Part shown: positions 47,323 through 56,927 of the stretch, in pieces
How the letters are laid out: each line of letters begins with the position of its first letter
Position numbering within the stretch: the stretch's first letter is position 1
DNA from: Burkholderia sp. Nafp2/4-1b
Lineage (GTDB): Bacteria; Pseudomonadota; Gammaproteobacteria; Burkholderiales; Burkholderiaceae
Direction of reading: 5' to 3'
DNA length: 64,000 bases
NCBI RefSeq assembly: GCF_003635165.1
Contig: NZ_ML058610.1
Location: 18,817 to 82,816, forward strand
The notes under the pieces: generated by a model
What the model was told of the DNA's origin: nothing
Database searches by the model: none
The model's input: only the letters and a program-made list of their open reading frames with translations
Translations under genes and position numbers: made by a program

Positions 47323-48387
47323 TCAGCTGGCGTTGACTTCGCGCAGCACCGTGCGGCGCTTCTGGCGCAGCAGTTCCTCGTAGCCCTTCACGTAGTTCTG
47401 CGCCATCACCTTCGACGAGAAGCGCGCTTCGAACGCGGCGCGGACCTTCTCGCGCGGCAGCGTATCGAGGCGCTTGAGCGCCGCGACGGCCGACAGCTCG
47501 TCTTCGACGACGAAGCCCGACACGCCGTTGTCGATCACTTCCGGCACCGAGCCGCGCTTGAACGCGATCACCGGCGTGCCGCAGGCCATTGCCTCGATCA
47601 TCACCAGGCCGAACGGCTCCGGCCAGTCGATCGGGAACAGCAGCGCGTGCGCGTTGCCCAGGAATTCGGTCTTTTCCGACTCGCTGATTTCGCCGATGTA
47701 CTCGACGTGCGGCAGCGCGAACAACGGCTTGATCTTCTCTTCGTAGTACGCGCGGTCAGCCTTGTCGAGCTTCGCGGCGATCTTGATCGGCAGGCCGGCC
47801 TGCTCGGCGATGCGGATCGCGGTGTCGACGCGCTTTTCCGGCGAGATACGGCCGAGGAACGCGAGGTAGCTCGGCTTCACGTTCGGGATCGGCGTCAGCA
47901 GGTTTTCCGGCAGGCCGTGGTACACGGTCGACAGCCAGTTCGCCTGCGGCAGCGGGATGCGCTGGTTGTCGGAGATCGACACGACCGGCACGTCGCTGAA
48001 CGCGTTGAAGATCGGCTGCAGTTCCGGCAGGTCGAGGCGGCCGTGCATCGTCGTCAGATGCGGGACCGGCTGGCGCGAGAACAGCGAGAACGGGTAGTAG
48101 TCGATGTGGCAGTGCAGCACGTCGAACTCTTCCGCGCGGCGGCGCACCTGCTCGAGGAGCAGCATGTGCGGGGCCATCACGTCGCGGATCGTCGGGTCGA
48201 GGCGCAGTGCCTGCGGCCAGCACGCTTCGAGCTTCGCCGAGGTCTGCGAATCGCCGCTCGCGAAGAGCGTGACGTCATGCCCCATCTCGACGAGTGCTTC
48301 GGTCAGGTAGGACACCACTCGCTCGGTCCCGCCGTACAGCTTCGGGGGAACCGCTTCATGCAACGGAGCGATTTGGGCGATTCGCAT
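47323..48387 (-). CDS. family 4 glycosyltransferase (GT-B fold)
   Basis: This is a 354-residue glycosyltransferase. The N-terminal half binds the acceptor (MRIAQIAPLHEAVPPKLYGG, FDVLHCHIDYYPFSLF). The donor half has FLGRISPEKRVDTAIRIAE and the family EX7E motif in PEPFGLVMIEAMACGTPVIAF. The start at 48387 has TAGGAG about 7 bases upstream. The product, a polysaccharide or lipid sugar, cannot be told. It is divergent from the ABC exporter after 480 bases; a functional link to the exporter is possible but unproven. Confidence 0.88.
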   Translation of the reverse strand: MRIAQIAPLHEAVPPKLYGGTERVVSYLTEALVEMGHDVTLFASGDSQTSAKLEACWPQALRLDPTIRDVMAPHMLLLEQVRRRAEEFDVLHCHIDYYPFSLFSRQPVPHLTTMHGRLDLPELQPIFNAFSDVPVVSISDNQRIPLPQANWLSTVYHGLPENLLTPIPNVKPSYLAFLGRISPEKRVDTAIRIAEQAGLPIKIAAKLDKADRAYYEEKIKPLFALPHVEYIGEISESEKTEFLGNAHALLFPIDWPEPFGLVMIEAMACGTPVIAFKRGSVPEVIDNGVSGFVVEDELSAVAALKRLDTLPREKVRAAFEARFSSKVMAQNYVKGYEELLRQKRRTVLREVNAS

Positions 48388-48869
48388 GCGTAACTCCTAA
48401 AAAATCGGCTAAAAACCAGGTATGGGTCGGCAACCTGCGGCGGTCCGGGCTGGATGCACATCGTCCGACAATCAGACGAATCAGCCTGCCGGGGGCGTCG
48501 AAACCCGCGCTGCTCAAGGAGCGTCGGCGACGCGACAGGCATAGAACGTTTGAAACGAAGACCCGTTGACAGGGGTTCGTAAAAACCTGGAATCGAACCC
48601 GGAGCCGATTATCTAGGGTTAATCCCGAGACGGCGCACAACATTTCAAACACTTTACTTTGTTACAAAGGCGCAACACTTTGCAACCCGCGGACTCGGGC
48701 GTCCGTTCTAGAGTGGAAGGCCCTTTTGGCGTTCCGTGCCATCTCGTCGCTGCCGGCTTCGCGATTCCGGCGCATGCAGCAGGACGGATGCCGAATTTTA
48801 TCTCAAAATTGATTGCGCGCCCCTGACCAAGGCAAGATTCGCTCAGCGCAACGCACCGCCTTGTTTACA
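48388..48869. other. intergenic promoter region, no gene seen
   Basis: About 480 bases separate the divergent glycosyltransferase and ABC exporter genes. The stretch 48600-48720 is AT-rich for this genome and contains two AACACTTT words and a TTGACA at 48566-48571. No structured RNA, clear operator or supported open frame is seen. Confidence 0.5.
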
Positions 48870-50780
48870 ATGCCGGATTATTCAGTCCGGGCGACCGCCG
48901 GCCGCGATCCCAGCCGCTCCGCTCAATCACCGAATCACCGCACGCATATTTTGGAATCTCTCACCCCTGCCCAGCGCAACGCCCACAACGCGAAGCTGTC
49001 GAGCTACGCGCATCGGCCGCTTGCGTTCCTGTTCCGCTACATCCGCCTGCATCCCGTCGCGCACCTCATCGTGCTCTGCAGCGTGGTGGCCGCCGTCGGC
49101 TGCGCGCTCGGCTCGCAATATGCGATCAAGCACCTGATCGACGTGCTCGCGACCGGGCGCCATCATCCGGGCCCGCTGTGGAGCGCGTTCGTGCTGCTCG
49201 TCGGGCTGATCGCGGCCGACAACCTGCTGTGGCGCGTCGGCGGCTGGGTCGCCGCGCACACGTTCGTCGCGGTCACCGGCGACCTCCGACAGGACCTGTT
49301 CCAGTACCTGATCGGCCATTCGCCGACCTACTACTCGGAAAAGCAGCCGGGCACGCTCGCGAGCCGCATCACCGCCACGTCGAACGCCGTCTATACGTCG
49401 GAGAACACGATGGCGTGGAACGTGCTGCCGCCGTGCATCGCGGTGATGGGCGCGATCCTGATGATCATCGTCGTGAACCCGCTGATGGCCGCCGGCCTGC
49501 TCGGCTGTTCGGCCGTGCTCGCCATCGTGCTGTTCAGGCTCGCCGGGCGCGGCTCCGCGCGCCATCACGCGTTCGCGTCGAAGGCTGCCGCGGTCGACGG
49601 CGAACTCGTCGACGTGATCGGCAACATGGGCCTCGTGCGCGCGTTCGGGATGACGCTGCGCGAGCAGAGGCGCTTCGGCGCGACGGTCAAGGCGGAGATG
49701 GACGCGCGCCAGCAAAGCCTGCTCTATCTCGAGAAGCTGCGCCTGCTGCACGCGGTGATCACCGCGATGCTGTCCGCCGGCCTGCTCGGCTGGGCGCTGT
49801 GGCTGTGGGACCAGGGCCGCGCGACCTCCGGCGACATCGTGCTCGTCAGCTCGCTCGGCTTCACGATCCTGCACGGCACGCGCGATCTCGCGGTCGCGCT
49901 CGTCGACGTCACGCAGCACGTCGCACGCCTGTCCGAGGCCGTGAAGACGCTGCTCGAGCCGCACGGAATGCCGGACCGCTCCGACGCGCAGCCGCTGTCG
50001 GCCAAGGGCGGCCGCGTCGACTTCGAACGCGTGACGTTCGCGTATCCGCATCGCCGCGCGATCCTCGACCACTTCGACCTGCATATCGAACCGGGCCAGC
50101 GCGTCGGCCTGATCGGCAAGTCGGGCGCCGGCAAGTCGACCGTGCTCGCGCTGCTGCAGCGCTTCTACGACACGCAGGACGGTGCCGTGATGGTCGACGG
50201 CCAGGACGTGAAGGCGATCACGCAGGACAGCCTGCGCCACGCGATCGCGCTCGTGCCGCAGGACATCTCGCTGCTGCACCGGACCATCTACGACAACATC
50301 GCGTACGGCCGCCCCGACGCGACCCGCGACGAAGTGCTCGCCGCCGCGCGCGACGCGCGCTGCTCGGAGTTCATCGAGACGATGCCGGAAGGCTATGACA
50401 CGATCGTCGGCGACCGCGGCGTGAAGCTGTCGGGCGGCCAGCGCCAGCGCATCGCGATCGCGCGCGCGATCCTGAAGAACGCGCCGATCCTGCTGCTCGA
50501 CGAAGCGACGTCCGCGCTCGACAGTGCATCGGAAGAAGCGATCCAGAGCGCGCTCGACCGCCTGATGGTCGGCCGTACGGTGATCGCGATCGCGCACCGG
50601 CTCTCGACGCTGCGCAACTTCGACCGGATCATCGTGATGAGCAACGGCAAGGTGATCGACGACGGCAGCCCCGACGTGCTGCGCAACCGTCCGGGCCTGT
50701 ACCGCGATCTGCTGGCGAAGCAGCACGGCCGCCATCACGCGCCCGACGGCACCGCGCCGACCGGCGAACGCGTGGCCTGA
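48870..50780 (+). CDS. MsbA-like ABC exporter (fused permease and ATPase)
   Basis: This 636-residue half-transporter has six membrane helices (about 50-345) and an ATPase domain (about 390-615). The ATPase has Walker A (GLIGKSGAGKST), Q-loop (VPQDISLLHRT), signature (LSGGQRQRIAIARAI), Walker B (ILLLDEATSALD) and H-loop (IAIAHRLST). It would act as a dimer exporting a lipid, drug or glycan. The start at 48870 (MPDYSVRATAG) has no clear ribosome site, so the N-terminus is uncertain; the first 45 residues lack family similarity and a downstream start is possible. It ends at a strong terminator shared with otsA. Confidence 0.88.
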   Translation: MPDYSVRATAGRDPSRSAQSPNHRTHILESLTPAQRNAHNAKLSSYAHRPLAFLFRYIRLHPVAHLIVLCSVVAAVGCALGSQYAIKHLIDVLATGRHHPGPLWSAFVLLVGLIAADNLLWRVGGWVAAHTFVAVTGDLRQDLFQYLIGHSPTYYSEKQPGTLASRITATSNAVYTSENTMAWNVLPPCIAVMGAILMIIVVNPLMAAGLLGCSAVLAIVLFRLAGRGSARHHAFASKAAAVDGELVDVIGNMGLVRAFGMTLREQRRFGATVKAEMDARQQSLLYLEKLRLLHAVITAMLSAGLLGWALWLWDQGRATSGDIVLVSSLGFTILHGTRDLAVALVDVTQHVARLSEAVKTLLEPHGMPDRSDAQPLSAKGGRVDFERVTFAYPHRRAILDHFDLHIEPGQRVGLIGKSGAGKSTVLALLQRFYDTQDGAVMVDGQDVKAITQDSLRHAIALVPQDISLLHRTIYDNIAYGRPDATRDEVLAAARDARCSEFIETMPEGYDTIVGDRGVKLSGGQRQRIAIARAILKNAPILLLDEATSALDSASEEAIQSALDRLMVGRTVIAIAHRLSTLRNFDRIIVMSNGKVIDDGSPDVLRNRPGLYRDLLAKQHGRHHAPDGTAPTGERVA

Positions 50781-50798
50781 CGCGAACCCGGATCCGAC

Positions 50799-50837
50799 AA
50801 AAAAGGCCGCCGTGCGCACAGCACGGCGGCCTTTTTT
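50799..50837. terminator. bidirectional rho-independent terminator
   Basis: A perfect 17-bp stem (50799-50815 with 50821-50837) and 5-base loop is flanked by six T on the + strand and six A (T on the minus strand) on the other side. It lies between the convergent ABC exporter and otsA genes and should stop both transcripts. Confidence 0.9.
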
Positions 50838-50870
50838 CATCGGATCGCGCGACGTCGGCCGCGCGGCGAA

Positions 50871-52250
50871 TTACACGCGCTGCAGGTCGCGCAGGAAATT
50901 GTCGCGCCACACCGACACGTTGTTCTCGCGCAGTTGCGCGATCATGTCCGCATAACGCGCGCGCCGCTCGGCGAGCGGCATCGTCAGCGCCTGCGACAGC
51001 GCGTCGGCCATCCCCTCGATGTCGATCGGATTGACGATCAGCGCGCCCGTCAGCTCACGCGCGGCGCCCGCGAAGCGCGACAGCACCAGCACGCCCGGAT
51101 CGTCCGGATTCTGCGCGGACACGTACTCCTTCGCGACGAGATTCATCCCGTCGCGCAACGGCGTGACGAAGCCCACGCGCGCAAGCCGATACAGCGCGGC
51201 CAGCACCTGCCGGTCGTACTGGCGGTGAATGTAGAGGATCGGCGCCCAGTCGAGCTCCGCGTAGCGCCCGTTGATGCGCCCCGACTCGCCTTCCAGCTGC
51301 AGGCGGATATCCTGGTACGCGCGCAGGTCGGCGCGCGTCGACGGTGCGATCTGCAGGAACGACACGCGGTTGCGGATCGACGTCTGATGCTCGAGCAGTT
51401 TCTCGAATGCGCGGAACCGCTCGACGAGCCCCTTCGAATAGTCGAGCCGGTCGACGCTCATGATCAGCTGGCGCCCGCGCAGCGAGGTCGCGAGCGTGCG
51501 CACGGCCTTGCCGTTCTCGCCCGCCTGCGCGAGCGACGCGATCTCGTCCGGATACACGCCGATCGGATAGGCCGCCGCACGCAGCGTGTTGCCGAATGCG
51601 CTCACGCGCATCGTGTGCCCTTCGCGCGCGACCTCGCCGCCGGCCTCGAACTCGACGTAATCGCAGAACGCGCGCAGGTCGGGTTCGGTCTGGAAGCCGA
51701 GCAGGTCGAACGCGCACAGCGACTCGACGAGCTCGCGATGCGGCGGCACGTTGACGAGCACCTGCGCGGCCGGAAACGGGATGTGCAGGAAAAAGCCGAT
51801 GCGGTTCTTCACGCCGGCCGCGCGCAGCGCGCGCGCGAACGGGATCAGGTGATAGTCGTGCACCCAGATCACGTCGTCGTCCTGCAGCAGCGGCACGAGC
51901 TGCTGCGCGAGCCAGACGTTCACGCGGCGGTAGCCGTCGAACTCGTGGCGGTCGTACTGGATCAGGTCCGCACGGTAATGGAACGCGGGCCACAGCGTCG
52001 CGTTCGAGAAGCCGCGGTAGTACTGGTCGTAATCGCGGCGCGCGAGCCCGATGGTCGCGAACGTCACGGGGCCGTGCTCCTCGACGCGGATCTGCGGCGC
52101 GCCGGAGGCGAGCACCTCGCCGCTCCAGCCGAACCACATGCCGCCCGTCTCCTTCAGCGCATCGTAGACGCCGATCGCGAGGCCGCCTGCCGCCGGTTCG
52201 CCTTCCGAAATCGGTGCGACCCGGTTTGAAACGATGATGAGTCGACTCAT
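50871..52250 (-). CDS. otsA: trehalose-6-phosphate synthase
   Basis: This is a 459-residue family 20 glycosyltransferase. It joins UDP-glucose and glucose-6-phosphate to make trehalose-6-phosphate, a compatible solute and desiccation protectant. Family motifs are [62 protein letters not shown] and [14 protein letters not shown]. The start overlaps the otsB stop by 4 bases (ATGA). The pair lies opposite the exporter and ends at the shared terminator. Confidence 0.95.
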   Translation of the reverse strand: MSRLIIVSNRVAPISEGEPAAGGLAIGVYDALKETGGMWFGWSGEVLASGAPQIRVEEHGPVTFATIGLARRDYDQYYRGFSNATLWPAFHYRADLIQYDRHEFDGYRRVNVWLAQQLVPLLQDDDVIWVHDYHLIPFARALRAAGVKNRIGFFLHIPFPAAQVLVNVPPHRELVESLCAFDLLGFQTEPDLRAFCDYVEFEAGGEVAREGHTMRVSAFGNTLRAAAYPIGVYPDEIASLAQAGENGKAVRTLATSLRGRQLIMSVDRLDYSKGLVERFRAFEKLLEHQTSIRNRVSFLQIAPSTRADLRAYQDIRLQLEGESGRINGRYAELDWAPILYIHRQYDRQVLAALYRLARVGFVTPLRDGMNLVAKEYVSAQNPDDPGVLVLSRFAGAARELTGALIVNPIDIEGMADALSQALTMPLAERRARYADMIAQLRENNVSVWRDNFLRDLQRV

Positions 52251-52999
52251 GCGCCCGGCTGCTCCGCGCCAAGCCAGCGTGCGATCTGCTCGTGCAGCGC
52301 GTCGACCGAGTCGAGCCGCATCCGGGCCGACGTCTCGCCCGCGCCGACCTTGATCGACAGGCCGCCGCGCGCGTTGACCACCGCGAAGCCCTTCTCGTCG
52401 GTCAGGTCGTCGCCCGCGAACAGCGGCACGCGGCCCGCGAACGGCGGCTCGTCGAGGAACGCGGCCAGCGCGCGGCCCTTGTCGACGCCCTTCGGCTTGA
52501 TCTCGAACACCATCTTGCCGGGCTGCAGCACGTACGCGTCCGCATATTCGGCGACGAGGCGCTCCGCCGCTTCGCGCGCGACCGGCTCGCGCTCGGGCGC
52601 GTTGCGGTAGTGCAGCGCGACGGCCGCGCCCTTGATTTCGAGCAGCATGCCCGGATGATGATCGACGACGGCCGCGAGCTCGCGCTCGATGCGCAGCAGG
52701 CGTTCGTCGTTGAAGCCGACGCGCTGCGTGTCGCCGTTCGCGTCGCGACGCTCGGCGCCGTGCAGGCCGGCGATCGGCAGGTCCGGCATGTTCAGGAACG
52801 TGTCGAGGTTGTCGATGCCGCGCCCGGACACGACGGCGACCGCGCCGTGCGAGCGGCGCCGCAGCTCGTCGAGCAGCGTCAGCAGCGACGGCGGCACGTG
52901 GATGCTGTCGGGCGTCGGCGCCAGCTCGACGAGCGTGCCGTCGAAGTCGAAAAAGAACGCGGTATCGGTCAGGGACAGGGAGGCCGGAACGGATTGCAT
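52247..52999 (-). CDS. otsB: trehalose-6-phosphate phosphatase
   Basis: This 250-residue HAD-family phosphatase removes the phosphate from trehalose-6-phosphate to give trehalose. The catalytic motif FFFDFDGTLVEL (nucleophilic and acid Asp) is at residues 15-26. VAVVSGRGIDNLDTFL follows near residue 55, and the metal-binding motif FAGDDLTDEKGFAVVN near residue 195. The start at 52999 (MQSVPASLSLTDTA) is the natural N-terminus. It is translated before otsA, and the ATGA overlap suggests coupling. Confidence 0.94.
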   Translation of the reverse strand: MQSVPASLSLTDTAFFFDFDGTLVELAPTPDSIHVPPSLLTLLDELRRRSHGAVAVVSGRGIDNLDTFLNMPDLPIAGLHGAERRDANGDTQRVGFNDERLLRIERELAAVVDHHPGMLLEIKGAAVALHYRNAPEREPVAREAAERLVAEYADAYVLQPGKMVFEIKPKGVDKGRALAAFLDEPPFAGRVPLFAGDDLTDEKGFAVVNARGGLSIKVGAGETSARMRLDSVDALHEQIARWLGAEQPGA

Positions 53000-53359
53000 C
53001 GATTCGATGGTCTGAGGAGCGGCCTGCAGGCGCGGGCCGCCGCTGCGAGAATGGAATTGTGCGCATCTTACCGCGCCTGCGTACCGAGATGGGCGAAACC
53101 GGCGCAGCGCGGAGCGCGCGCCACCGCGCGCGTCCACTGCGACATATTGACCCGCTCGCCCGTCCCGCATGGGTTTCGAAAGGACGCGGGCGCGCGAATT
53201 GCGCTACAGTCGGCCACCGCCGGCCGCGCGACGCATGGCGCCGCGCCGGCCGGCGACCGTTCCGTCCGATCGAGCCCCAGGATGTCGTCTGCCCGTTTCG
53301 CGCCGCACCGGCGCCTCCTCAGCTTCAGCCGTTTCGTCCGCTTAAGCCGCTGCGTCCGC

Positions 53360-53974
53360 ATGGTCGGGACGGTCCGCGTGGTCCGCACGGCCGCGGCGCT
53401 GTCCGCCGCCGTCGCGCTCGCCGCGTGCACGCACGACGAGCCGAACTGGCAACTGACCAACGTCAGCGGCCACCTGCCCGACCTGTCGTTCACCCTCACC
53501 GGCGGCGACGGCCGTCCGGTCGACGCGAACGCGTTTCGCGGCCGCATCGCGCTCGTCTACTTCGGCTACACGCATTGCCCGGACGTCTGCCCCGAAACGA
53601 TGGCGCGACTGATGGAAGTGCTCGCGAAGCTCGGCCCGCGCGCGAACGACGTACGCATCCTGTTCGTGTCGGTCGATCCCGCGCGTGACACGCCGCAGGC
53701 GATGCAGTCGTACGTCGCCGCGTTCGACGCCACCCATGCGCGCGGCCTCACCGGCACCGACGGCCAGATCGAATCGCTCGCGAAACGCTATCGCGTCGCG
53801 TACCAGATGGAAAAACGCGATCCGTCCGGCGGGTACGAGGTCACGCACAGCTCGGCCGTCTACATCTTCGACGCGAACGGTCGCGCACGCCTGCTCGCGA
53901 CCGACCGCGATTCGCCCGACGCCATCGCCGCCGACGTGCGCCGGATCATCGACGCCACCTCCACCTCCTCGTGA
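53360..53974 (+). CDS. SCO1/SenC family copper-binding lipoprotein
   Basis: This protein delivers copper to the CuA or CuB site of cytochrome oxidase. The thioredoxin fold carries the copper motif FGYTHCPDVCPET (CX3C) and a later His in VTHSSAVYIFD. A lipobox (AVALAAC) suggests membrane anchoring. I place the start at 53360, which gives a 23-residue lipoprotein signal and 204 residues in total. An in-frame ATG at 53282 would add 26 Arg-rich residues and cannot be excluded. It starts the SCO-PCu(A)C-CtaG operon, consistent with copper insertion into an oxidase. Confidence 0.9.
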   Translation: MVGTVRVVRTAAALSAAVALAACTHDEPNWQLTNVSGHLPDLSFTLTGGDGRPVDANAFRGRIALVYFGYTHCPDVCPETMARLMEVLAKLGPRANDVRILFVSVDPARDTPQAMQSYVAAFDATHARGLTGTDGQIESLAKRYRVAYQMEKRDPSGGYEVTHSSAVYIFDANGRARLLATDRDSPDAIAADVRRIIDATSTSS

Positions 53975-53988
53975 ATTCGAACTCCGAC

Positions 53989-54429
53989 ATGAAGACCACC
54001 CTCAAGACGTTCGCCCTCCTCTCCGCGCTGTGCACCGGCGCGCACGCCTACGCCGCCGGCGCGGTCACCGCGCAGAATGCGTGGGTGCGCTGGCTGCCGA
54101 ACCAGCTGCCCGCGGGCGGCTACGTGACGCTCGTCAATACCGGCGACAAACCGGTCGATCTCGTCGACGTCGACAGCCCCGACTACGGGATGGCGATGCT
54201 GCACCAGACCGTATCGAACGGCTCGACGCAGAAGATGGAAATGGTCGAGAAGCTGACGGTCCCCGCGCGCGGCAAGGTCGACATCGCGCCGGGCGGCTAT
54301 CACTTCATGCTCGAGGAGCCGAAGCACACGATCAAGCCCGGCGACACCGTGCGCCTGCGCCTGAAGTTCTCCGACGGCGAAACGGTCGACGCACCGTTCG
54401 CCGTGAAGTCGCCGGCCCAGGCGAAGTGA
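53989..54429 (+). CDS. periplasmic copper chaperone PCu(A)C
   Basis: This is a 146-residue periplasmic protein that carries Cu(I) to the cytochrome oxidase CuA or to SCO proteins. The signal peptide is KTTLKTFALLSALCTGAHAY. The domain has the His/Met-rich copper site in AMLHQTVSNGSTQKMEMVE and GGYHFMLEEP. The start at 53989 gives a normal signal peptide. A GTG at 53971, overlapping the SCO stop, would add six residues. It lies between SCO and CtaG, which supports the role. Confidence 0.9.
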   Translation: MKTTLKTFALLSALCTGAHAYAAGAVTAQNAWVRWLPNQLPAGGYVTLVNTGDKPVDLVDVDSPDYGMAMLHQTVSNGSTQKMEMVEKLTVPARGKVDIAPGGYHFMLEEPKHTIKPGDTVRLRLKFSDGETVDAPFAVKSPAQAK

Positions 54430-54439
54430 TGCGCGCGCG

Positions 54440-55312
54440 ATGAACGTCCTGTACTGGCTCGATCCGTGGGAACCGTCGCCGACCGTGGTCATCGCGGTGC
54501 TGACGGCCGCCGTGCTGTTCGCGCGCGGCGTGAAGAAGGCGAAGGTGACGCCGCTGCGGCAGTTCTCGTTCTGGTTCGGGCTGACGGCGCTCTACATCGC
54601 GCTGCACACGCGGCTCGACTACTTCTTCGAGCATGAATTCTTCCTGCACCGCGCGCAGCACCTCGTGCTGCATCACCTCGGGCCGTTCTTCATCGCGCTG
54701 GCCTACCCGGGCGCGGCGATCCGCGCGGGCATCCCGTTTCGCTGGCGGCAGCGCTTCGTGCGCCCGGCGCTCGCATGGGCGCCCGTGCGCGCGACGCTCG
54801 ACGTCGTGTTCCATCCGGTGGTCGCCGTCGTGCTGTTCGTCGGGCTGATCTATTTCTGGCTGCTGTCGCCGATCCACTTCATCGCAATGCTCGACTGGCG
54901 CCTCTATCGCGTGATGAACTGGAGCATGGTGATCGACGGGCTGCTGTTCTGGTGGCTCGTCGTCGATCCGCGTCCCGCGCCGCCCGCACGGCTGTCGCCG
55001 GGCCGCCGGATCCTGATCGTCGTCGCGGCGATCCCGCCGCAGATCGCGCTCGGCGCGCTGATCTTCTTCACGCCGCATGAGCTGTATCCGATCTACTCGA
55101 TCTGCGGGCGCGCATTCACGTGGTTGAGCCCGCTGCGCGACCAGCAGATCGGCGGCTTGCTGCTGTGGATTCCGGGTTCGATGATGAGCGTGATCGGCGC
55201 GCTGATCGCTTTGCGGCACTGGCTGCGGCTGTCCGCACGCGGCCGCCTGATCGACGAGCGGGCTGCCGTCCGGCAGGCCGAACGCTCGTCGGTGACGCGC
55301 ACCGCCCACTGA
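54440..55312 (+). CDS. ctaG: cytochrome c oxidase assembly factor CtaG (caa3 type)
   Basis: This is a 290-residue membrane protein with about seven hydrophobic helices (first at 15-32, last at 228-248). The caa3_CtaG family motifs include RAQHLVLHHLGPFFIALAYP with its His cluster near residue 75. It assists assembly of the copper centre of cytochrome oxidases. It starts 10 bases after the PCu(A)C stop, so the three genes form one copper-delivery operon. The oxidase subunits themselves are not in the window. Confidence 0.9.
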   Translation: MNVLYWLDPWEPSPTVVIAVLTAAVLFARGVKKAKVTPLRQFSFWFGLTALYIALHTRLDYFFEHEFFLHRAQHLVLHHLGPFFIALAYPGAAIRAGIPFRWRQRFVRPALAWAPVRATLDVVFHPVVAVVLFVGLIYFWLLSPIHFIAMLDWRLYRVMNWSMVIDGLLFWWLVVDPRPAPPARLSPGRRILIVVAAIPPQIALGALIFFTPHELYPIYSICGRAFTWLSPLRDQQIGGLLLWIPGSMMSVIGALIALRHWLRLSARGRLIDERAAVRQAERSSVTRTAH

Positions 55313-55331
55313 CGGCGCGACGCGCGGCGCA

Positions 55332-55823
55332 TCAGCCGCGCGCGCGGGTCATCCACACGTGCGGGATGCCATCCTCGTCGTGCACATCCGAGCTCGGCGT
55401 GAAGCCGAACGCCCCATAGAAGCGCTGCAAGTGGGCCTGCGCATGCAGGCTCACCTGCGTGTCCGGCCACTGCGCGCCGATGTGCTCCAGCGCGCGCGAC
55501 AGCAGCCCGTTGCCGAGGCCCGCACCGCGAAACGGCGCGGTCGTCAGCACGCGGCCGATGCGCACGTCGCTATGCTGCGCATCCGGCAGCAGCACGCGCA
55601 GATAGCCGGCCACGCGCCCCGCCGAGTCGTACGCCGCCAGGTGCCACGCGCACTGGTCCGCATCGTCGATGTCGCGATACACGCAGTTCTGCTCGACGAC
55701 GAACACAGCGCTGCGCGCTTCCAGGATCGAATAGACTTCGTGCGCCGTCAGCGCGTCGAAGAATTTCCAGCGCCAGTCGAGATTGTCGGCGCGCGGGGAT
55801 GCGGCGGGTGCAGAAGCGTTCAT
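55332..55823 (-). CDS. ElaA-type GNAT acetyltransferase
   Basis: This is a 163-residue acetyltransferase of the ElaA group. The N-terminal WRWKFFDALTAHEVYSILEA and VFVVEQNCVYRDIDDAD segments are diagnostic. The acetyl-CoA loop is RVLTTAPFRGAGLGNGLL near residue 92. The start at 55823 has AGGA about 9 bases upstream; the frame is open 24 codons further but unsupported. Substrates of ElaA proteins are unknown. It is convergent with ctaG, 19 bases away. Confidence 0.88.
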   Translation of the reverse strand: MNASAPAASPRADNLDWRWKFFDALTAHEVYSILEARSAVFVVEQNCVYRDIDDADQCAWHLAAYDSAGRVAGYLRVLLPDAQHSDVRIGRVLTTAPFRGAGLGNGLLSRALEHIGAQWPDTQVSLHAQAHLQRFYGAFGFTPSSDVHDEDGIPHVWMTRARG

Positions 55824-55916
55824 GGTCGGTCCTGATTCGGGCGCGCCGGCCGGCGCGCGGCAACCGTCGATTATGCCTCGAAGCGCACGCGGCACGCGAC
55901 CGCCGTTCCACGCATG

Positions 55917-55943
55917 AAAAAAAAGCCCCGCATTGCGCGGGGC
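55917..55943 (-). terminator. rho-independent terminator of the pirin gene
   Basis: On the minus strand the 7-bp stem GCCCCGC/GCGGGGC (55925-55931 and 55937-55943) is followed by eight T. It begins 8 bases after the pirin stop codon. Confidence 0.85.
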
Positions 55944-55950
55944 CTGTCCG

Positions 55951-56817
55951 TCATGCCGGCATCCGGCCGAAGCGGCCGCTGTTGAAATCGTCGATTGCGG
56001 TCCGGATTTCCTCTTGCGAGTTCATCACGAACGGCCCGTAACCGACGACCGGTTCATCGATCGGCTCGCCGCTCAGGATCAGCAGCTTGGCATCGCCGTT
56101 CGCTTCGATCTCGACGTCGCGGCCATCGCGGCTCAGTTGCACGAACTGCGCTTCGCGGGCGACCGTCTCGCCGTTCACCAGCAACGTACCGCTCAACACG
56201 ACCACCGCGAGCGTGCGCCCTTCAGCAATCGGGAACCGTGCACGACCGCCGGCGGCGAGCCGCACGTCCCACACGTCGATCGGCGTGTGCGTGCGGGCCG
56301 GGCCGCGCCGCCCGTCGAACTCGCCCGCGATGATCCGCGCACGGCCTGCGCCGTCCGGCAGTTCGACCACCGGGATGGCCGCGTCCAGAATCGTCTGATA
56401 ACCGGGCGCATTCATCTTGTCGGCGGCGGGCAGGTTCACCCACAGCTGCACCATCTCGAGCGGACCGCCACGCTTCGTGAACGCTTCGGAGTGGAATTCC
56501 TCGTGCAGGATCCCGCTCCCGGCCGTCATCCACTGCACGTCACCCGGGCCGATCGTGCCGCCCGCGCCGGTCGAATCGCGGTGAGCGACTTCGCCGTCAT
56601 AGACGATCGTCACCGTTTCGAACCCGCGGTGCGGGTGCTGGCCCACGCCGCGCGGTGCCGAAGCCGGCTCGAAGTTCGCCGGCCCCGCGTAGTCGAGCAG
56701 CAGGAACGGGCTAAGGTGGGTCCCGTGCGACTGATAGCTGAACATCGAACGCACCGGGAAACCGTCACCGACCCAATGGCCGCGCGGCGCACTGTAAACG
56801 CCCTGGATCTTCTTCAT
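55951..56817 (-). CDS. pirin family protein
   Basis: This is a 288-residue bicupin protein. The N-terminal cupin has the metal-binding HPHRGFETVTIVYDGEV (two His at about 61 and 63), with further ligands in TAGSGILHEEFHS (His and Glu). Bacterial pirins include quercetin 2,3-dioxygenases and metabolic regulators. The start at 56817 has GGAGAAGG about 4 bases upstream. It is divergent from a LysR regulator with 110 bases between, a common arrangement in which the LysR protein controls pirin. Confidence 0.92.
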   Translation of the reverse strand: MKKIQGVYSAPRGHWVGDGFPVRSMFSYQSHGTHLSPFLLLDYAGPANFEPASAPRGVGQHPHRGFETVTIVYDGEVAHRDSTGAGGTIGPGDVQWMTAGSGILHEEFHSEAFTKRGGPLEMVQLWVNLPAADKMNAPGYQTILDAAIPVVELPDGAGRARIIAGEFDGRRGPARTHTPIDVWDVRLAAGGRARFPIAEGRTLAVVVLSGTLLVNGETVAREAQFVQLSRDGRDVEIEANGDAKLLILSGEPIDEPVVGYGPFVMNSQEEIRTAIDDFNSGRFGRMPA

Positions 56818-56836
56818 TTGCCTTCTCCGAATTGCG

Positions 56837-56868
56837 GCGAAACACGTGTTTCGCATCCTGGATACGAA
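56837..56868. promoter_or_regulatory. overlapping palindromes between pirin and LysR genes
   Basis: A perfect 18-bp palindrome (GCGAAACAC then GTGTTTCGC, 56837-56854) overlaps a 19-bp inverted repeat TTCGCATCC-T-GGATACGAA (56850-56868, one mismatch pair). The second has the T-N11-A layout of LysR boxes. Both lie between the divergent pirin (start 56817) and LysR (start 56928) genes, in the position expected for a LysR operator with two sub-sites. Confidence 0.6.
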
Positions 56869-56927
56869 TATAGAGGTGGAACGATCGATCCGGTAGACTG
56901 CCAAAATCGCACTCAGCGTTCTATTTG

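Noticed and set aside
48870..50780. Naming the exporter msbA
   Set aside because: Half-size exporters of many kinds share these motifs, and no kdsB, lpxK or other lipid A gene is adjacent, so only MsbA-like is claimed.
50871..53066. An apparent otsA-otsB single long frame of 731 codons
   Set aside because: The upstream part is in a different frame from otsB. The real otsA begins at 52250 and otsB ends there with an ATGA overlap.
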